NCBI GenBank assembly: GCA_031286695.1
Contig: JAITTY010000020.1
Span: forward strand, 1 to 64,000
DNA length: 64,000 nucleotides
Direction of reading: 5' to 3'
Source of the DNA: Sphingobacterium sp.
Lineage (GTDB): Bacteria > Bacteroidota > Bacteroidia > Sphingobacteriales > Sphingobacteriaceae
Below, one piece after another: positions 1-8,768 of this stretch. Numbering within the stretch: the first letter of the stretch is position 1; the number at the start of each line of letters is the position of its first letter. The position numbers and the translations under genes are program-made. Below the pieces are notes generated by a model. That model was not told where the DNA came from, ran no database searches, and saw only the letters and a list, made by a program, of their open reading frames with translations.

Positions 1-55
1 GGGCAAGTTCTAAAACACCCAGTTTGTTCTTGATGATTTTTTCTTGTGTTGTCAT
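1..55 (-). CDS. IS481-like transposase, N-terminal end only (runs off left edge)
   Basis: Only the first 18 codons are inside the window; the ATG is the complement of 53-55 and the frame is open to base 1. The start reads MTTQEKIIKNKLGVLELA, which I recognise as the N-terminal region of IS481-family transposases of Bacteroidota. Upstream, the complement of 105-115 (GTAGTCAAGAC) recurs in a decayed second copy and probably lies close to the element's terminal inverted repeat. The family call rests on this short stretch and memory, so it is moderate. The catalytic DDE domain would lie outside the window. Confidence 0.55.
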   Translation of the reverse strand, partial: MTTQEKIIKNKLGVLELA

Positions 56-174
56 AACTCTAATCTATTTTACAGTTGTTAATTTATCGCAACTGTCAGA
101 TTAAGTCTTGACTACTTCATATGAATTTACCAAAATAGTTACTTTACAGGCTCTTAGTACATTCCTTAAATGTT

Positions 175-277
175 GGGTAAATTCTAAAACCTCCAGTTTG
201 TTCTTAATTTTTTTCTCGTCCGGTCATAATTCTGACCTATTTTACAAGTTGCTAATTTAAGACTAGGTCTTGACTAC
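175..277 (-). mobile_element. Decayed second copy of the IS481-like transposase 5' end
   Basis: This stretch repeats the layout of 1-115: a terminal motif (complement of 267-277, identical to 105-115), a short leader, an ATG (complement of 225-227) and a coding start that matches the first copy. After the ATG two bases are missing relative to the first copy, so the frame is broken after a few codons. It ends abruptly where the first copy would continue. I see it as the leftover end of an older insertion next to the living or edge-cut copy. About 60 bases between the two show nothing recognisable. Confidence 0.6.
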
Positions 278-336
278 CTCAATTTACTCGGAGCCGAAAA
301 GCCTCTGCCACCAATTGATTACTCCGACATTATTCT

Positions 337-843
337 CTAATGCTCTTGCTTGCATAACTTTTTAATATCTTCAGGAATTAATCCCCGTTTAAAAGTCAAT
401 GTTTTTCTTTCAGATGGAAGTGCGATCTCACGTGTAAAATATTGACCGCCACTATAAAAATACCTGGCCTTTCCCGCTAAAACCTCCACTACAATGGTCT
501 CATCATCGACGATAACAAGCTTCAATTTGACAGCCTGGCTTTCCGCGCTGAATCCATTATTGACATGTTTAAGCTTCAAAAAATAATCTGCTTGCATCCC
601 AAAACTAACTGCAAACGTTTGGGTATGCTCTCCTATCCGATAGCAGATCGTATCATTCAATACAATAAGTGTTCTTCTGAGGGTTTTCTCTTCAAAGGTT
701 TGCACATTCTCTCTTCCCTTGCCAAGGGTATTAAATGAAATATTATCAACAAATTCATATACACCATTCTTTAAATGAGCCTGGGCAAATGCCACATCCA
801 TTTCCATTATCACAAAAATTAATACGCTAAACATCCACTTCAT
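337..843 (-). CDS. Small secreted protein of unknown function
   Basis: A 168-residue protein with a signal peptide of about 20 residues ending near AFAQA, so it is probably exported to the periplasm or beyond. I do not recognise the mature part. It is mostly predicted beta structure with mixed charged residues, one Cys in the middle and one near the C terminus, and no obvious catalytic motif. It is transcribed leftward after the HD phosphohydrolase gene but with about 260 bases between them, so it probably has its own promoter. Confidence 0.6.
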   Translation of the reverse strand: MKWMFSVLIFVIMEMDVAFAQAHLKNGVYEFVDNISFNTLGKGRENVQTFEEKTLRRTLIVLNDTICYRIGEHTQTFAVSFGMQADYFLKLKHVNNGFSAESQAVKLKLVIVDDETIVVEVLAGKARYFYSGGQYFTREIALPSERKTLTFKRGLIPEDIKKLCKQEH

Positions 844-964
844 ATCAGATTTTATTTACACCAAAATACAGTTAATTTTATAGTGTATAAGACTATGTTA
901 TAATTCGTTCGGAGGCACTTATTATTCGCTATAACTTCATCATTATCTGTAAAATATCGTTATT

Positions 965-992
965 CAATGCAATGCACCCTACAATTGCATTG
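965..992. repeat. Inverted repeat between two leftward genes
   Basis: CAATGCAAT (965-973) and ATTGCATTG (984-992) are perfect 9-base complements with a 10-base loop. The hairpin lies downstream of the HD phosphohydrolase gene and upstream of the secreted protein gene, so it could end the first transcript. It has no T-run on either side, so a terminator role is only possible. Confidence 0.4.
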
Positions 993-1106
993 GCTTCAAC
1001 ATGGGGTTGAAAGTAGGACTGGTTACGGGAAACCGTATAAGCATATTGATATCAAAATACCCCTACTGACTGATCACAATCCCAGCTATGAGAGGTAGGC
1101 TCCTCC

Positions 1107-1757
1107 CTAGCTAAAAGTCGAGATCGCGCGCTCACGAATCTCCGAGACATCCAACCCTGCCGCTTCCAATTTCTGCGAGGCCTGCTGCTCGATTAAATCC
1201 TTTAACAAGACAAAGGTCTGATCAAACTGTACATGTTTGCCAATTACAAAAGATAAATCATATTCAATTTCTTCCCAGGTAGAAATATCGGCATGATTGT
1301 GCTGTAACTGAACCTCTAACTTGTCAATGGCATTTGCCACCTTGGCTTCAAAGGTTTTCTTCTCTTCAAATTCATAGAAAAGATCATAGATCTCTTGTCC
1401 GTTACTTGTTGCCAGCATTTGCCTGATCTTGAGAATCGCCTGTTCTTCATTTTGCTGTTTGATCTTTCTGATCTCCGGATTGCGGATCTGATCCAATACG
1501 GAGACGTCTCCCGCCTCTGCTTCAACTAGATCATGGATAATAATCATTTTTAACAATCGGGCAAGGTCGACCTTTTCATCCAAAAGCGGCTCAATCAATA
1601 TCGCCATCAGCGACATGCGCCAGGTATGCTCGGCAACGCTCTCCTGACGCCCATTGGACAACCAGCTATGCCGCAGTTCAAACTTTAATTTCTCAGCCAA
1701 CTGCAGCACATCCATTATCGCAGCCAATTGTTGTAACTTTATTTGATCAGTCATCAT
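1107..1757 (-). CDS. HD domain phosphohydrolase, YfbR/HDDC2-like
   Basis: A 216-residue protein with an HD-domain metal site: His44 in the AEHTWR segment, the His75-Asp76 pair in IIIHDLVEAEAGD, and Asp145 in NAIDKLE. This layout matches the HDDC2/YfbR group, whose studied members remove the 5'-phosphate from deoxynucleoside monophosphates. Full length for the family, no signal peptide, so cytosolic. The nearest upstream gene on the same strand is a 2H phosphoesterase about 250 bases away, with a gene scrap between. Enzyme class is well supported by the motifs; the exact substrate is not. Confidence 0.85.
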   Translation of the reverse strand: MMTDQIKLQQLAAIMDVLQLAEKLKFELRHSWLSNGRQESVAEHTWRMSLMAILIEPLLDEKVDLARLLKMIIIHDLVEAEAGDVSVLDQIRNPEIRKIKQQNEEQAILKIRQMLATSNGQEIYDLFYEFEEKKTFEAKVANAIDKLEVQLQHNHADISTWEEIEYDLSFVIGKHVQFDQTFVLLKDLIEQQASQKLEAAGLDVSEIRERAISTFS

Positions 1758-1840
1758 GTTTATATATAATACGTAAGTTTATTTAGATATCTATCGGTTA
1801 AATAGCAGCCTAATCTACTATTTTCTACGCGTGAAGGATG

Positions 1841-2013
1841 TTATTTTTCGATAAACATACAATTCATCACGACGAATAAACAGGTTTGCCTAGCCTCTTT
1901 TTTTTCATCCTCATCATACGTTTTGAGCATATATTCTTTCCCTAGGTTCCCTTTAAAAACTTTTATTTCGGCAGTCGTTGGCTGGATTTGACCGAACTCA
2001 TTGTCATCATTTA
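1841..2013 (-). pseudogene. Orphan 3' gene fragment downstream of the 2H phosphoesterase
   Basis: The minus strand here is open for about 57 codons in a frame different from the preceding gene, and it reads like real protein (for example IQPTTAEIKVFKGNLGKEY, then a C terminus MNCMFIEK). There is no ATG at its beginning; the first internal ATG leaves only about 29 residues. I take it as the tail of a gene whose front was lost, or a tail detached by a frameshift. Family not recognised. Confidence 0.3.
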
Positions 2014-2697
2014 TAAGTGAAAGCTATGAAGTGTTTTGACAATGTTGCTAGTTTGATACCAATCGTTGTATACCAATTCAAGGGATTGTACTTTCATTTC
2101 CCCAAATCCAGCTGTCCTGTAATCTCGTAACAGATTTCCAAACTTGTTCGGAGAATGTAATTCCTTTCTAAAACGTACGGAAGTCATATGCGCAGTAATC
2201 AGTCTGTACCTCGAATCTATGCTTTGTTGCAAATCTGCGGACTGGAAATTATTCCTTATGCGGTTGCGTAACATATCAAGCCCTTCGCCTACCGGAAAAC
2301 CTTGGATCATCACAGCCTCTCGGGAGGCTGTGACGCCTTTAAATTGTAGTCCGAATTCTGGTATATTTTTAAGGCTTTGAAAGATAATCTGCTCATAATC
2401 AAACACACGTACCTGACTTAGGTCAAAACCTTCGTAACATGAAATGATTGAAAGTGCCGTCACATGTAAATCTGAGATAGGTTGGTAATACTGCTCTCCT
2501 TCAATATTCAACATTTCTTCCTGAAATGTCCTCACTCGAGCTTTGATCTCATCACTGGGCCTTATCAATAAGGTCAGACCACGACGTCTATCTCTATCAT
2601 TATTTATCTGCCGATCTATTTCAATCTCTCCCTTACTAATCTGTCTAATGGACCGATCGAACAAATTATCATAAAGCTGTGCGAGTTCTATAGACAT
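2011..2697 (-). CDS. 2H phosphoesterase superfamily protein (2'-5' RNA ligase-like)
   Basis: A 228-residue cytosolic protein with the two H-x-T signatures of 2H phosphoesterases: His78-Val-Thr80 in the SDLHVTALS strand and His170-Met-Thr172 in the TAHMTSVRF strand, about 90 residues apart as is usual. The family includes LigT, ThpR and cyclic phosphodiesterases that act on 2',3'-cyclic phosphates or 2'-5' linkages. The N-terminal 45 residues are charged and helical. No neighbouring RNA-repair gene was found, so the substrate is open. The intact motif pair makes an active enzyme likely. Confidence 0.75.
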   Translation of the reverse strand: MSIELAQLYDNLFDRSIRQISKGEIEIDRQINNDRDRRRGLTLLIRPSDEIKARVRTFQEEMLNIEGEQYYQPISDLHVTALSIISCYEGFDLSQVRVFDYEQIIFQSLKNIPEFGLQFKGVTASREAVMIQGFPVGEGLDMLRNRIRNNFQSADLQQSIDSRYRLITAHMTSVRFRKELHSPNKFGNLLRDYRTAGFGEMKVQSLELVYNDWYQTSNIVKTLHSFHL

Positions 2698-3192
2698 TTT
2701 ACCTAAACTACCGTTAATTAATTACTATTTCATGTAAAAGTAGTGCATGCATTTAAAAACTAAAAATTATCTAACATAAAAGGGTAAATTATAGCATCAA
2801 GATGTTCCCAAAAATCCAATGAATTATATAAAAATGAGCCTGAGAAAGTGAAATCTATTCTATTGACATTTAACAAAGGGTGCTCGGTTTGAAAATTCGC
2901 TCTAACTAATACCATTTTCGAGTAAATGATACCGTATACTTCGACTTGTCCACAATCATATTTTCGCGAATAGCAATAGATATGAAAGAAACGAACTGGA
3001 AGGCAATACTTTTGGATTTAAGCTATTGTTAAGCTATTTGCGAGATAGATGATATCGAACAAGAACAGTGGAAAAAGTATAGGAGATGTACTTTGTGCCA
3101 AAGGTTTGGGGGCTTTCTCAAATTTTCAGCTCTCCATAAAATTACATATATTGGATTTGAAATAAAGGCTATTCATACTTAACCAATATTTT
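2698..3192. other. Intergenic region, about 495 bases, no gene called
   Basis: This AT-rich stretch separates a leftward and a rightward gene and must hold promoters for both, but I see no convincing TAnnTTTG box. On the plus strand about 3051-3180 is open and encodes a segment with CTLCQRFGG, which may be a gene scrap, but there is no start codon or family to support a call. Confidence 0.4.
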
Positions 3193-3987
3193 ATGGGCAA
3201 CATATTTGACGCTGAAAAGTTATATCCCTATGAAGGGGCAATAAAAGAGCATTTCAAAGACCATTATAACACAGTTTTCATTGCATTCCTCCCCTTCTTT
3301 CAACTTGACAGAGAGGAAACTGATAAAAGTAATCTAAAAAAGGCTAAGCTTCTATCGCATGAAGAGGCGTTGAAGAAAGTTGATTTTTTAAAAAACCTTC
3401 CCAAGGCAAATAGGGAGATCTATAATTATGACAATGAACGATATCCCTCCGATGAAGATATTTTTAGGACGGGTAAAGCAACACCTTGGAAAAATATCGT
3501 GAATGGCTCCTCCCTCACGGGCTATGCACAACTTAATACGGCCCTAAGAACTTCTATAGGTGGGCTAAACCGAAATTTTACGAGACCGGACCTCATGGAA
3601 AAGCTTAATAATTATACAGATCGCGAAAGTATGTACCATCCGACTGAAGGTGCGTTTGGCGTACTTTCAAAGATGGCCATCTATAAAGCTTTCAAACTCC
3701 TGGAAAAGAGCCTGATCATGATAACCGACGAGTTTTATGAAAACACCTCAACTGTGGATCTTAATCGATTAACGGAATATGAATTCTGTGATGAGATCGG
3801 CGGCAAAGATTATTACCTATACTCCGCTGATAAAGAAATTCTGTTTACCATTGAGTGGGATAGCTTCTTCTTTCTCATCGCAACGGATCATAAAAAAATG
3901 GATCAGCTCATCGCTAGCGATTTGTTTGAGGGTTTTCTTTGTAATGACAAGACAGACCATTATTGGGAATACACGGTTGAGATATAA
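3193..3987 (+). CDS. DUF2711-like protein
   Basis: A 264-residue soluble protein without signal peptide. The central part (around YPSDEDIF, ALRTSIGGLNR, HPTEGAF and MITDEFYEN) resembles what I remember of the DUF2711 family of Bacilli and Bacteroidota, whose function is unknown. It opens a run of rightward small genes of varied origin. In Bacteroidota such runs often collect immunity proteins for polymorphic toxins, and this protein could be one; that is inference from context only. The membrane protein gene follows after 9 bases, suggesting joint transcription. Confidence 0.55.
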   Translation: MGNIFDAEKLYPYEGAIKEHFKDHYNTVFIAFLPFFQLDREETDKSNLKKAKLLSHEEALKKVDFLKNLPKANREIYNYDNERYPSDEDIFRTGKATPWKNIVNGSSLTGYAQLNTALRTSIGGLNRNFTRPDLMEKLNNYTDRESMYHPTEGAFGVLSKMAIYKAFKLLEKSLIMITDEFYENTSTVDLNRLTEYEFCDEIGGKDYYLYSADKEILFTIEWDSFFFLIATDHKKMDQLIASDLFEGFLCNDKTDHYWEYTVEI

Positions 3988-3996
3988 AATATTTAA

Positions 3997-4533
3997 ATGA
4001 TGAGAATCGCTATGACATCACTTTGCTGCGTTTTGGCCAGCATAATATTTCTGGTTTGCATTAAATGGGATTGGTCATTTATTCTTATCCCGACATTAAT
4101 CTCATTAGCTGTGTCATTGAGCAATTTTGATAGGATCAGTTTTCCTAAGAAATTGATAGGCATAATGCTACATTGGTTTTTGAGTATTGTTATCTTTATA
4201 ATCACAATTGGCATCACTGTATTTATGCTTTCTCCAATGGGAATGTATGCGATGTATGTTGGTTCGGCTTTAGCTGCAATACTATTTGCGCTTATTACAA
4301 ATATAATCTTGCCTTTCCCAAAATTCTGGCTTTCGATGGTGGTCATATTTGGGTTATCTGTACTGGTATGGCCAATAGCAGATTATATGCACGCACAGCC
4401 AATATTTAAATTAGCTGCGCTAAAAGGGCGTGAGAATATCATCACTATATGGTGCTCACTTGTTGGATTTGGAGTTGCATTGGGTATACATCACAGGAAG
4501 CACAATCCTGATGACGACTCATCACTGCGATAA
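3997..4533 (+). CDS. Small integral membrane protein, unknown
   Basis: A 178-residue protein with about five or six hydrophobic segments (roughly residues 5-22, 25-40, 55-75, 78-100, 105-128 and 145-165) and a short hydrophilic, acidic C-terminal tail ending HHRKHNPDDDSSLR. No family recognised. It starts 9 bases after the DUF2711-like gene and is followed 30 bases later by the EF-Tu-domain gene, so the three may form one transcript. Confidence 0.6.
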   Translation: MMRIAMTSLCCVLASIIFLVCIKWDWSFILIPTLISLAVSLSNFDRISFPKKLIGIMLHWFLSIVIFIITIGITVFMLSPMGMYAMYVGSALAAILFALITNIILPFPKFWLSMVVIFGLSVLVWPIADYMHAQPIFKLAALKGRENIITIWCSLVGFGVALGIHHRKHNPDDDSSLR

Positions 4534-4563
4534 ATTGATTAATTTTAGAAAAATTCTTAGTAT

Positions 4564-4881
4564 ATGTCTGATTTCATAGCGCTGCTGCAATACAGAACAA
4601 CACAAGAAGGTGGAAGAAAGACGCCTGCTTTCTCTAAATATAGACCACAGATCAAATTTGATTTTGATGAAATGCAAACATCAGGTGAACAAACATTTAT
4701 CGATAAAGATACAGTGTATCCCGGAGAGGAAGTTAAAGCGGCGATTCGATTAGCGGGTGTCATATATTTTAGAGGAAGACTTGCCGAAGGTATGTTATTT
4801 GAATTTCGGGAAGGCCCCCGTGTGATCGGTACAGGAAAGATCTTAGAAATATTGAATGATACATTGAAAATAGATCACTGA
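4564..4881 (+). CDS. Stand-alone EF-Tu C-terminal (domain 3)-like protein
   Basis: A 105-residue protein that corresponds to the third beta-barrel domain of elongation factor Tu without the GTPase domain. The telling segments are YRTTQEGGRKTPAFSKYRPQ near the start and FREGPRVIGTGKILEI near the end, both close to the domain 3 pattern of translation GTPases. Small isolated copies of this domain occur in Bacteroidota in loci of variable genes. A role in binding an EF-Tu partner, or as immunity to a toxin that uses EF-Tu, is possible but speculative. It lies in the same rightward cluster as its neighbours. Confidence 0.7.
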   Translation: MSDFIALLQYRTTQEGGRKTPAFSKYRPQIKFDFDEMQTSGEQTFIDKDTVYPGEEVKAAIRLAGVIYFRGRLAEGMLFEFREGPRVIGTGKILEILNDTLKIDH

Positions 4882-4933
4882 TCGAAGTGAAGGTGTACAA
4901 TTTCCTGATGATATAATTATATCTAAAGACAAT

Positions 4934-5362
4934 ATGGCAAAAGTTATTGATTTTATCCAGCTATCAAACAACTGGAATGCACACCCTGTATCACCGGAAG
5001 TAAACCTACAAATTGTAGGTAAAAATTTGATAATGGAGATTTATCTTAATCACTATATGTTCGATAGCTTTGTCGAAGGCGACAAAGCACGTATTACATT
5101 TGAAAATTCCTACAAGTATTCATTAAACTCTTGCAATGACGAGGGATACTATTATGGACAATATCGGATAAATTGGAAGCAACTCGAATGGGGAGAATTC
5201 TACGAAATAATTAGCGGCTTAGATAGGAAATTGCCTGAACCGATTGTACAGTTAAGTGATGATTTAGACAACAAAAGACACTACATTTTCTTTTTTAAGG
5301 ATGAGACTTTCGAGTGTCTAGCAGATAACTATAAACTTGAATTTATACATGCCCAAAGATAG
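4934..5362 (+). CDS. Orphan soluble protein, possible immunity protein
   Basis: A 142-residue cytosolic protein of mixed beta and alpha character. Marked features are the early segment VIDFIQLSNNWNAHP, a central DEGYYYGQYRINW and a hydrophobic strand HYIFFFKDETFECLA close to the C terminus. I do not recognise a named family. Its size, acidity and place in a run of unrelated small genes fit an immunity protein. The next gene starts inside its last codons, which indicates translational coupling. Confidence 0.5.
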   Translation: MAKVIDFIQLSNNWNAHPVSPEVNLQIVGKNLIMEIYLNHYMFDSFVEGDKARITFENSYKYSLNSCNDEGYYYGQYRINWKQLEWGEFYEIISGLDRKLPEPIVQLSDDLDNKRHYIFFFKDETFECLADNYKLEFIHAQR

Positions 5363-5906
5363 CGCAAAAGCCAATACAGTGAACTCCGCTGATTATATAA
5401 ATGGCTTCCCATTTGACTACATCGAAACATACTCCTTACAGCGCGGAAAGGAATACAATGCATTGATCCAAATACTGAAACCAGAGCGACATAATTTAAA
5501 AGTAAGAAAGGAGAAACGCAATAATCTGACTGATAGCGAAGAAATTCGACTGAGCGAACTTGACGCGCTATTGGGTGCAACACAGTACTTAATTGATAGT
5601 ACAGGTCGATTTCATTTTTCTAGTCAAAGAACCAATACATTTATATGTGGCAATGAGGAAATCAGTCTATTAAAGAATATTTTACTTACCAAAACAACTA
5701 ACGTCAACAATTGGATGTGTGCCCCCATTTACAGGGATGCTATCGTGTTCTATAAAAGCTCGGGCGAAATTATATCTGTTTTGAATATCTGTTTAAGTTG
5801 TGAAGCAATGGCGCTAGATAGTTCCAAGCAGGTTACAGCCGATAGTAGTACATATGGAATGCTTAGAAAGTTTTTTAAGGAGATAGGTCATCATGTAGAG
5901 TCATGA
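5349..5906 (+). CDS. Orphan protein with a Cys-rich C-terminal half
   Basis: About 185 residues when started at the ATG at 5349, which overlaps the end of the upstream gene by 14 bases; an in-frame TTG at 5337 is the alternative. The N-terminal third is charged and the C-terminal half holds WMCAPIYRDAIVFYK and an ICLSCEA segment, a pattern I have seen in uncharacterised Bacteroidota proteins, where the cysteines may bind metal or form a disulfide. No signal peptide is visible. Function unknown; it is probably co-transcribed with the upstream orphan. Confidence 0.55.
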   Translation: MPKDSAKANTVNSADYINGFPFDYIETYSLQRGKEYNALIQILKPERHNLKVRKEKRNNLTDSEEIRLSELDALLGATQYLIDSTGRFHFSSQRTNTFICGNEEISLLKNILLTKTTNVNNWMCAPIYRDAIVFYKSSGEIISVLNICLSCEAMALDSSKQVTADSSTYGMLRKFFKEIGHHVES

Positions 5907-5937
5907 ATTAGACAAAGATAATTTAATTATACGTTCA

Positions 5938-6717
5938 ATGCACAAAAGAATACTAGCAATATGTTTAATGGCCCTGGTGCAATTTTCATGTACTTCGACG
6001 AACAAAGTTCCAAGTAATAGTAACGACATTGTTGTACCGACAGCCAAATTTGACTTCACAGATACCATACCGAAAACAACCATTAACGACACATCACTGG
6101 CATTCCCGCAAATATTTGAGGGAAGTTTCGCGACGAGCACAAAAGTAACGCAATTCGGTACGGAAATAACTTTTGATAAGATAGCTGTCGGAAATATAAA
6201 GGTATCATCAGGCCAGATTATCGCAACTGATCCCGTTACCTTAAGAGATGCAATAGCTTTCAGCGAAAATTTCCCTCTTGGTGAGTTTCCGGTCGAATTG
6301 GCAATGGCAAATATCAACGCTAATAAGGATCGAAGGGTCGCCTTTGCACGGGTAAAATTCTCAGATGAACCCATCCGAAAATGGGAGTTTGCCTTATTAC
6401 CTGGACAGACTCCAATCCCCCTTAAATCCAAAGAAATCTATGGCTACGGAGTAGATGCAGGACTAGGTCTTTTCGTTGATCAAGCAGCAAAGAATAATCT
6501 GAATACGCTGCTCGACAAAAACTGGGACAATATGTTCTCTGAAAAATTCGAGGATTATTTAAATTACAGTTTTCAAAATCAAAATGCCTTCTTTTTCTCT
6601 ACGGGGTTTGGAGATGGTTTTTATGCTACTTACATAGGAAGAGATAGTGCAGGTAAAATTTGTCAACTATTGACTGATTTTAGTATTGTACTGTGGCGGA
6701 ATGTTCCAGAGTATTGA
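5938..6717 (+). CDS. Putative lipoprotein, unknown
   Basis: A 259-residue protein with a short signal peptide and a lipidation cysteine at residue 18 (LVQFSCTST), followed by a Ser/Asn-rich linker as is usual for Bacteroidota outer-membrane lipoproteins. The mature part contains FASEN-like strands and an RKWEFALLPGQ segment, then GYGVDAGLGLFVD, a type of sequence seen in a broad group of uncharacterised DUF4241-like proteins; I do not press that name. It continues the rightward run of accessory genes and has a 31-base gap from the gene before. Confidence 0.55.
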   Translation: MHKRILAICLMALVQFSCTSTNKVPSNSNDIVVPTAKFDFTDTIPKTTINDTSLAFPQIFEGSFATSTKVTQFGTEITFDKIAVGNIKVSSGQIIATDPVTLRDAIAFSENFPLGEFPVELAMANINANKDRRVAFARVKFSDEPIRKWEFALLPGQTPIPLKSKEIYGYGVDAGLGLFVDQAAKNNLNTLLDKNWDNMFSEKFEDYLNYSFQNQNAFFFSTGFGDGFYATYIGRDSAGKICQLLTDFSIVLWRNVPEY

Positions 6718-6784
6718 AAATTAGAAAATTCGGTGATGAATTACTAATTTTAAAGGGGAGTAAAATCCTTTAAAGACTTAAAAG

Positions 6785-7324
6785 ATGGAATTTACAGAAT
6801 TATTTAAACTAATCTACGAAAATGACATTGATACGTTAGAAAAAACTAGGTCGGAAGGTGTTGATTTTTGTAGAACCGACGGGTATGATCAGAACAATCT
6901 GCTTATAGCATATTCGGGTTCGGGTTATAACAAAAGATATCAACCGGAGGATCTGATAGATTTTCTTTTACACTGTGGCATTGACATTAATCATAGGCAG
7001 AATAAACGCGGAGGTGAACTTGCAGCTCTGCATGTAGCCGTTTCTAAAATGAACTATCGAATTGTAAGCCATTTAATTGATTGTGGTGCAGAAATTGATA
7101 TCCGTGAAATAAATGGGAATACCCCTTTATGGATAGCTGTTATGAATTACCGCGGTCAGGAGAATACGATCAAAATAATAAATCTTCTTGTGTCAAAAGG
7201 TGCTTCGCTGGATGTAATCAATTATCATGACCGTTCAGTTAGGGATATTATAAATATTATTGGTGGTGGAATTGATACTGGGCATAACAAAAAGGAATGG
7301 GATCTCAGACACCTGCTAAAATAA
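6785..7324 (+). CDS. Ankyrin-repeat protein
   Basis: A 179-residue soluble protein made of about four ankyrin repeats. The clearest are residues near 75-105 (ALHVAVSKMNYRIVSHLIDC followed by GAEIDIRE) and 108-145 (GNTPLWIAVMNYRG followed by LLVSKGASLDV). It has no signal peptide or catalytic domain. Ankyrin proteins of this size are frequent immunity or protein-binding partners in polymorphic-toxin loci, which fits the surroundings, though the partner is not visible here. Confidence 0.8.
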   Translation: MEFTELFKLIYENDIDTLEKTRSEGVDFCRTDGYDQNNLLIAYSGSGYNKRYQPEDLIDFLLHCGIDINHRQNKRGGELAALHVAVSKMNYRIVSHLIDCGAEIDIREINGNTPLWIAVMNYRGQENTIKIINLLVSKGASLDVINYHDRSVRDIINIIGGGIDTGHNKKEWDLRHLLK

Positions 7325-7360
7325 GCACATCACGATATTTCAGCGATAATACACCCCAAA

Positions 7361-7510
7361 ATGATGGATAAAATGCAAGAGATCTATAATGATTTTCATA
7401 TGCAGATGCTTATTGCCGACGGAAAAACCATAAACTTTTATAAAAAGAATGGTTTTGAAAGAGCAGGACAAACTGAACCAATGTGGATTTACTCTGGCGA
7501 TGACCATTAA
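7361..7510 (+). pseudogene. C-terminal remnant of a GNAT acetyltransferase
   Basis: A 49-codon frame whose end reads NFYKKNGFERAGQTEPMWIY and then SGDDH. This is the typical last strand-helix-strand part of a GNAT N-acetyltransferase, with the NFYKKNGF segment that follows the acetyl-CoA site. The acetyl-CoA-binding part and everything before it are missing, so it cannot be active. The preceding bases show no GNAT homology in any frame that I can see. Confidence 0.6.
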
Positions 7511-7631
7511 AATTGAAAAAATAGCAAAACTTGAATTTGTGTCGGGTCATGAAATAGGCTATTATGTAACCTTAGATTCCGGAGCTAAAAATCAATACCG
7601 AGGAATAGATTACGACCCACCTACTGACTAA
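7500..7631 (+). CDS. Very small orphan reading frame, possible gene fragment
   Basis: A 43-codon frame starting at the ATG at 7500, overlapping the end of the GNAT remnant by 11 bases. It reads MTIKIEKIAKLEFVSG, then GYYVTLDSGAKNQYRGIDYD and PPTD. The codon pattern looks protein-coding, but the length and the surrounding debris suggest the tail of a lost gene. The frame is also open upstream, without a family match. No function can be given. Confidence 0.3.
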   Translation: MTIKIEKIAKLEFVSGHEIGYYVTLDSGAKNQYRGIDYDPPTD

Positions 7632-7632
7632 C

Positions 7633-8735
7633 TTGATTATGAAATATTTATTAATACTTTTAAATCTTTGCGCCTTCTTATCATCTGCCTATTGCCAAGA
7701 TACGCCCCCTATTGCAGTATCCCCCATAGTTGATTTAGATATACCGATCAATCATAAAATTGTCAATACTGTAGACAGCTTTTTAAGGGTTAGGGATGAC
7801 TATACCAATATTAATAGGTATAAATTCTGCGAAAAATCTGACTTTGATCGATTTGGAAGTCCATTTTTCTTCTTGAAGGATATGGAGAATAATAACAATG
7901 GTCAAGCGTTTTCAACCCCTGTGTAATGGAGGTTATTCCGTGGATTCCTCAGAAACAATTTATTGTCAAGATCAGTTTTATCTCATCCAGCAAATCTCTA
8001 TTAAAAGCTATTGTCAATGTAATAGCAAAATGCGATAATGATACGGTCAAAATCTCATCATATCTAAATTTTATTGAGCAGACATGGCAAAGGAAAGAGA
8101 AAGAAGAAATTACTTATTATATAAGTCGCAATAGATTAAAAAACGTTGATAAAGACATCAATGAACAGATAGAGTTTAATAAAAAAATGTCTCAATATTT
8201 TGATGTTCCCAGGATCCCATTAACGTACTATTCTGCATCGACGGTAGAAGAGTTTTTTAATATGCAGGGTTTTCAATATCATCCAATGATGTATGCAGAT
8301 AGTACTGGTGGCGTCGTTTACAAAAACAATGTATTGTCTGCAAATAATTCAGAATATTATCCTCATGAAATCAGTCATTTGTATATTAGAAACGCTGTCC
8401 CAGGGATAAATCAGTTTTTCGATGAAGGACTTGCTACGTATTTAGGTGGAAGTGGAACGCAATCATATGAGCAACTTAAAGCCAAATTAAAAAAAGAAAT
8501 CAATCGGATAGATATATGGAAAGTTTGTCAATCTAATATATTCGATAAGTCTTATTGGACGCATGATTTTCCTGCAAGCTATGTTGTCGCAAGCCTAGTT
8601 TGTGAATATGGCATCAAAAAATATGGAAAAACAGATTTCTTCAAATTGCTCAGAGATGTACGGGAAACAAAAATTATTTTTCAAAATCTAGGTTTAAATC
8701 AAGAGAATATACAAGAGCAACTGCTCCAACAATAG
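7633..8735 (+). pseudogene. Secreted HExxH zinc metallopeptidase, interrupted by frameshifts
   Basis: The first frame (7633-7926) encodes a signal peptide ending near SAYCQD and about 75 more residues. The last frame (7926-8735) encodes the catalytic part: the zinc motif HEISH near residue 145 and, about 15 residues later, DEGLATYLGG with a likely third ligand, so a gluzincin-type peptidase. Between them, about 7925-8020, the good protein sequence is in the third frame (NGGYSVDSSETIYCQDQFYL and following). Two frame changes are therefore needed for one full protein of about 360 residues. Either the gene is dead or the assembly has two small indels. A decayed relative lies at 22.4-22.6 kb. Confidence 0.65.
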
Positions 8736-8768
8736 GTTAATTAACTCACTCTGTAAATTAAAAACATA

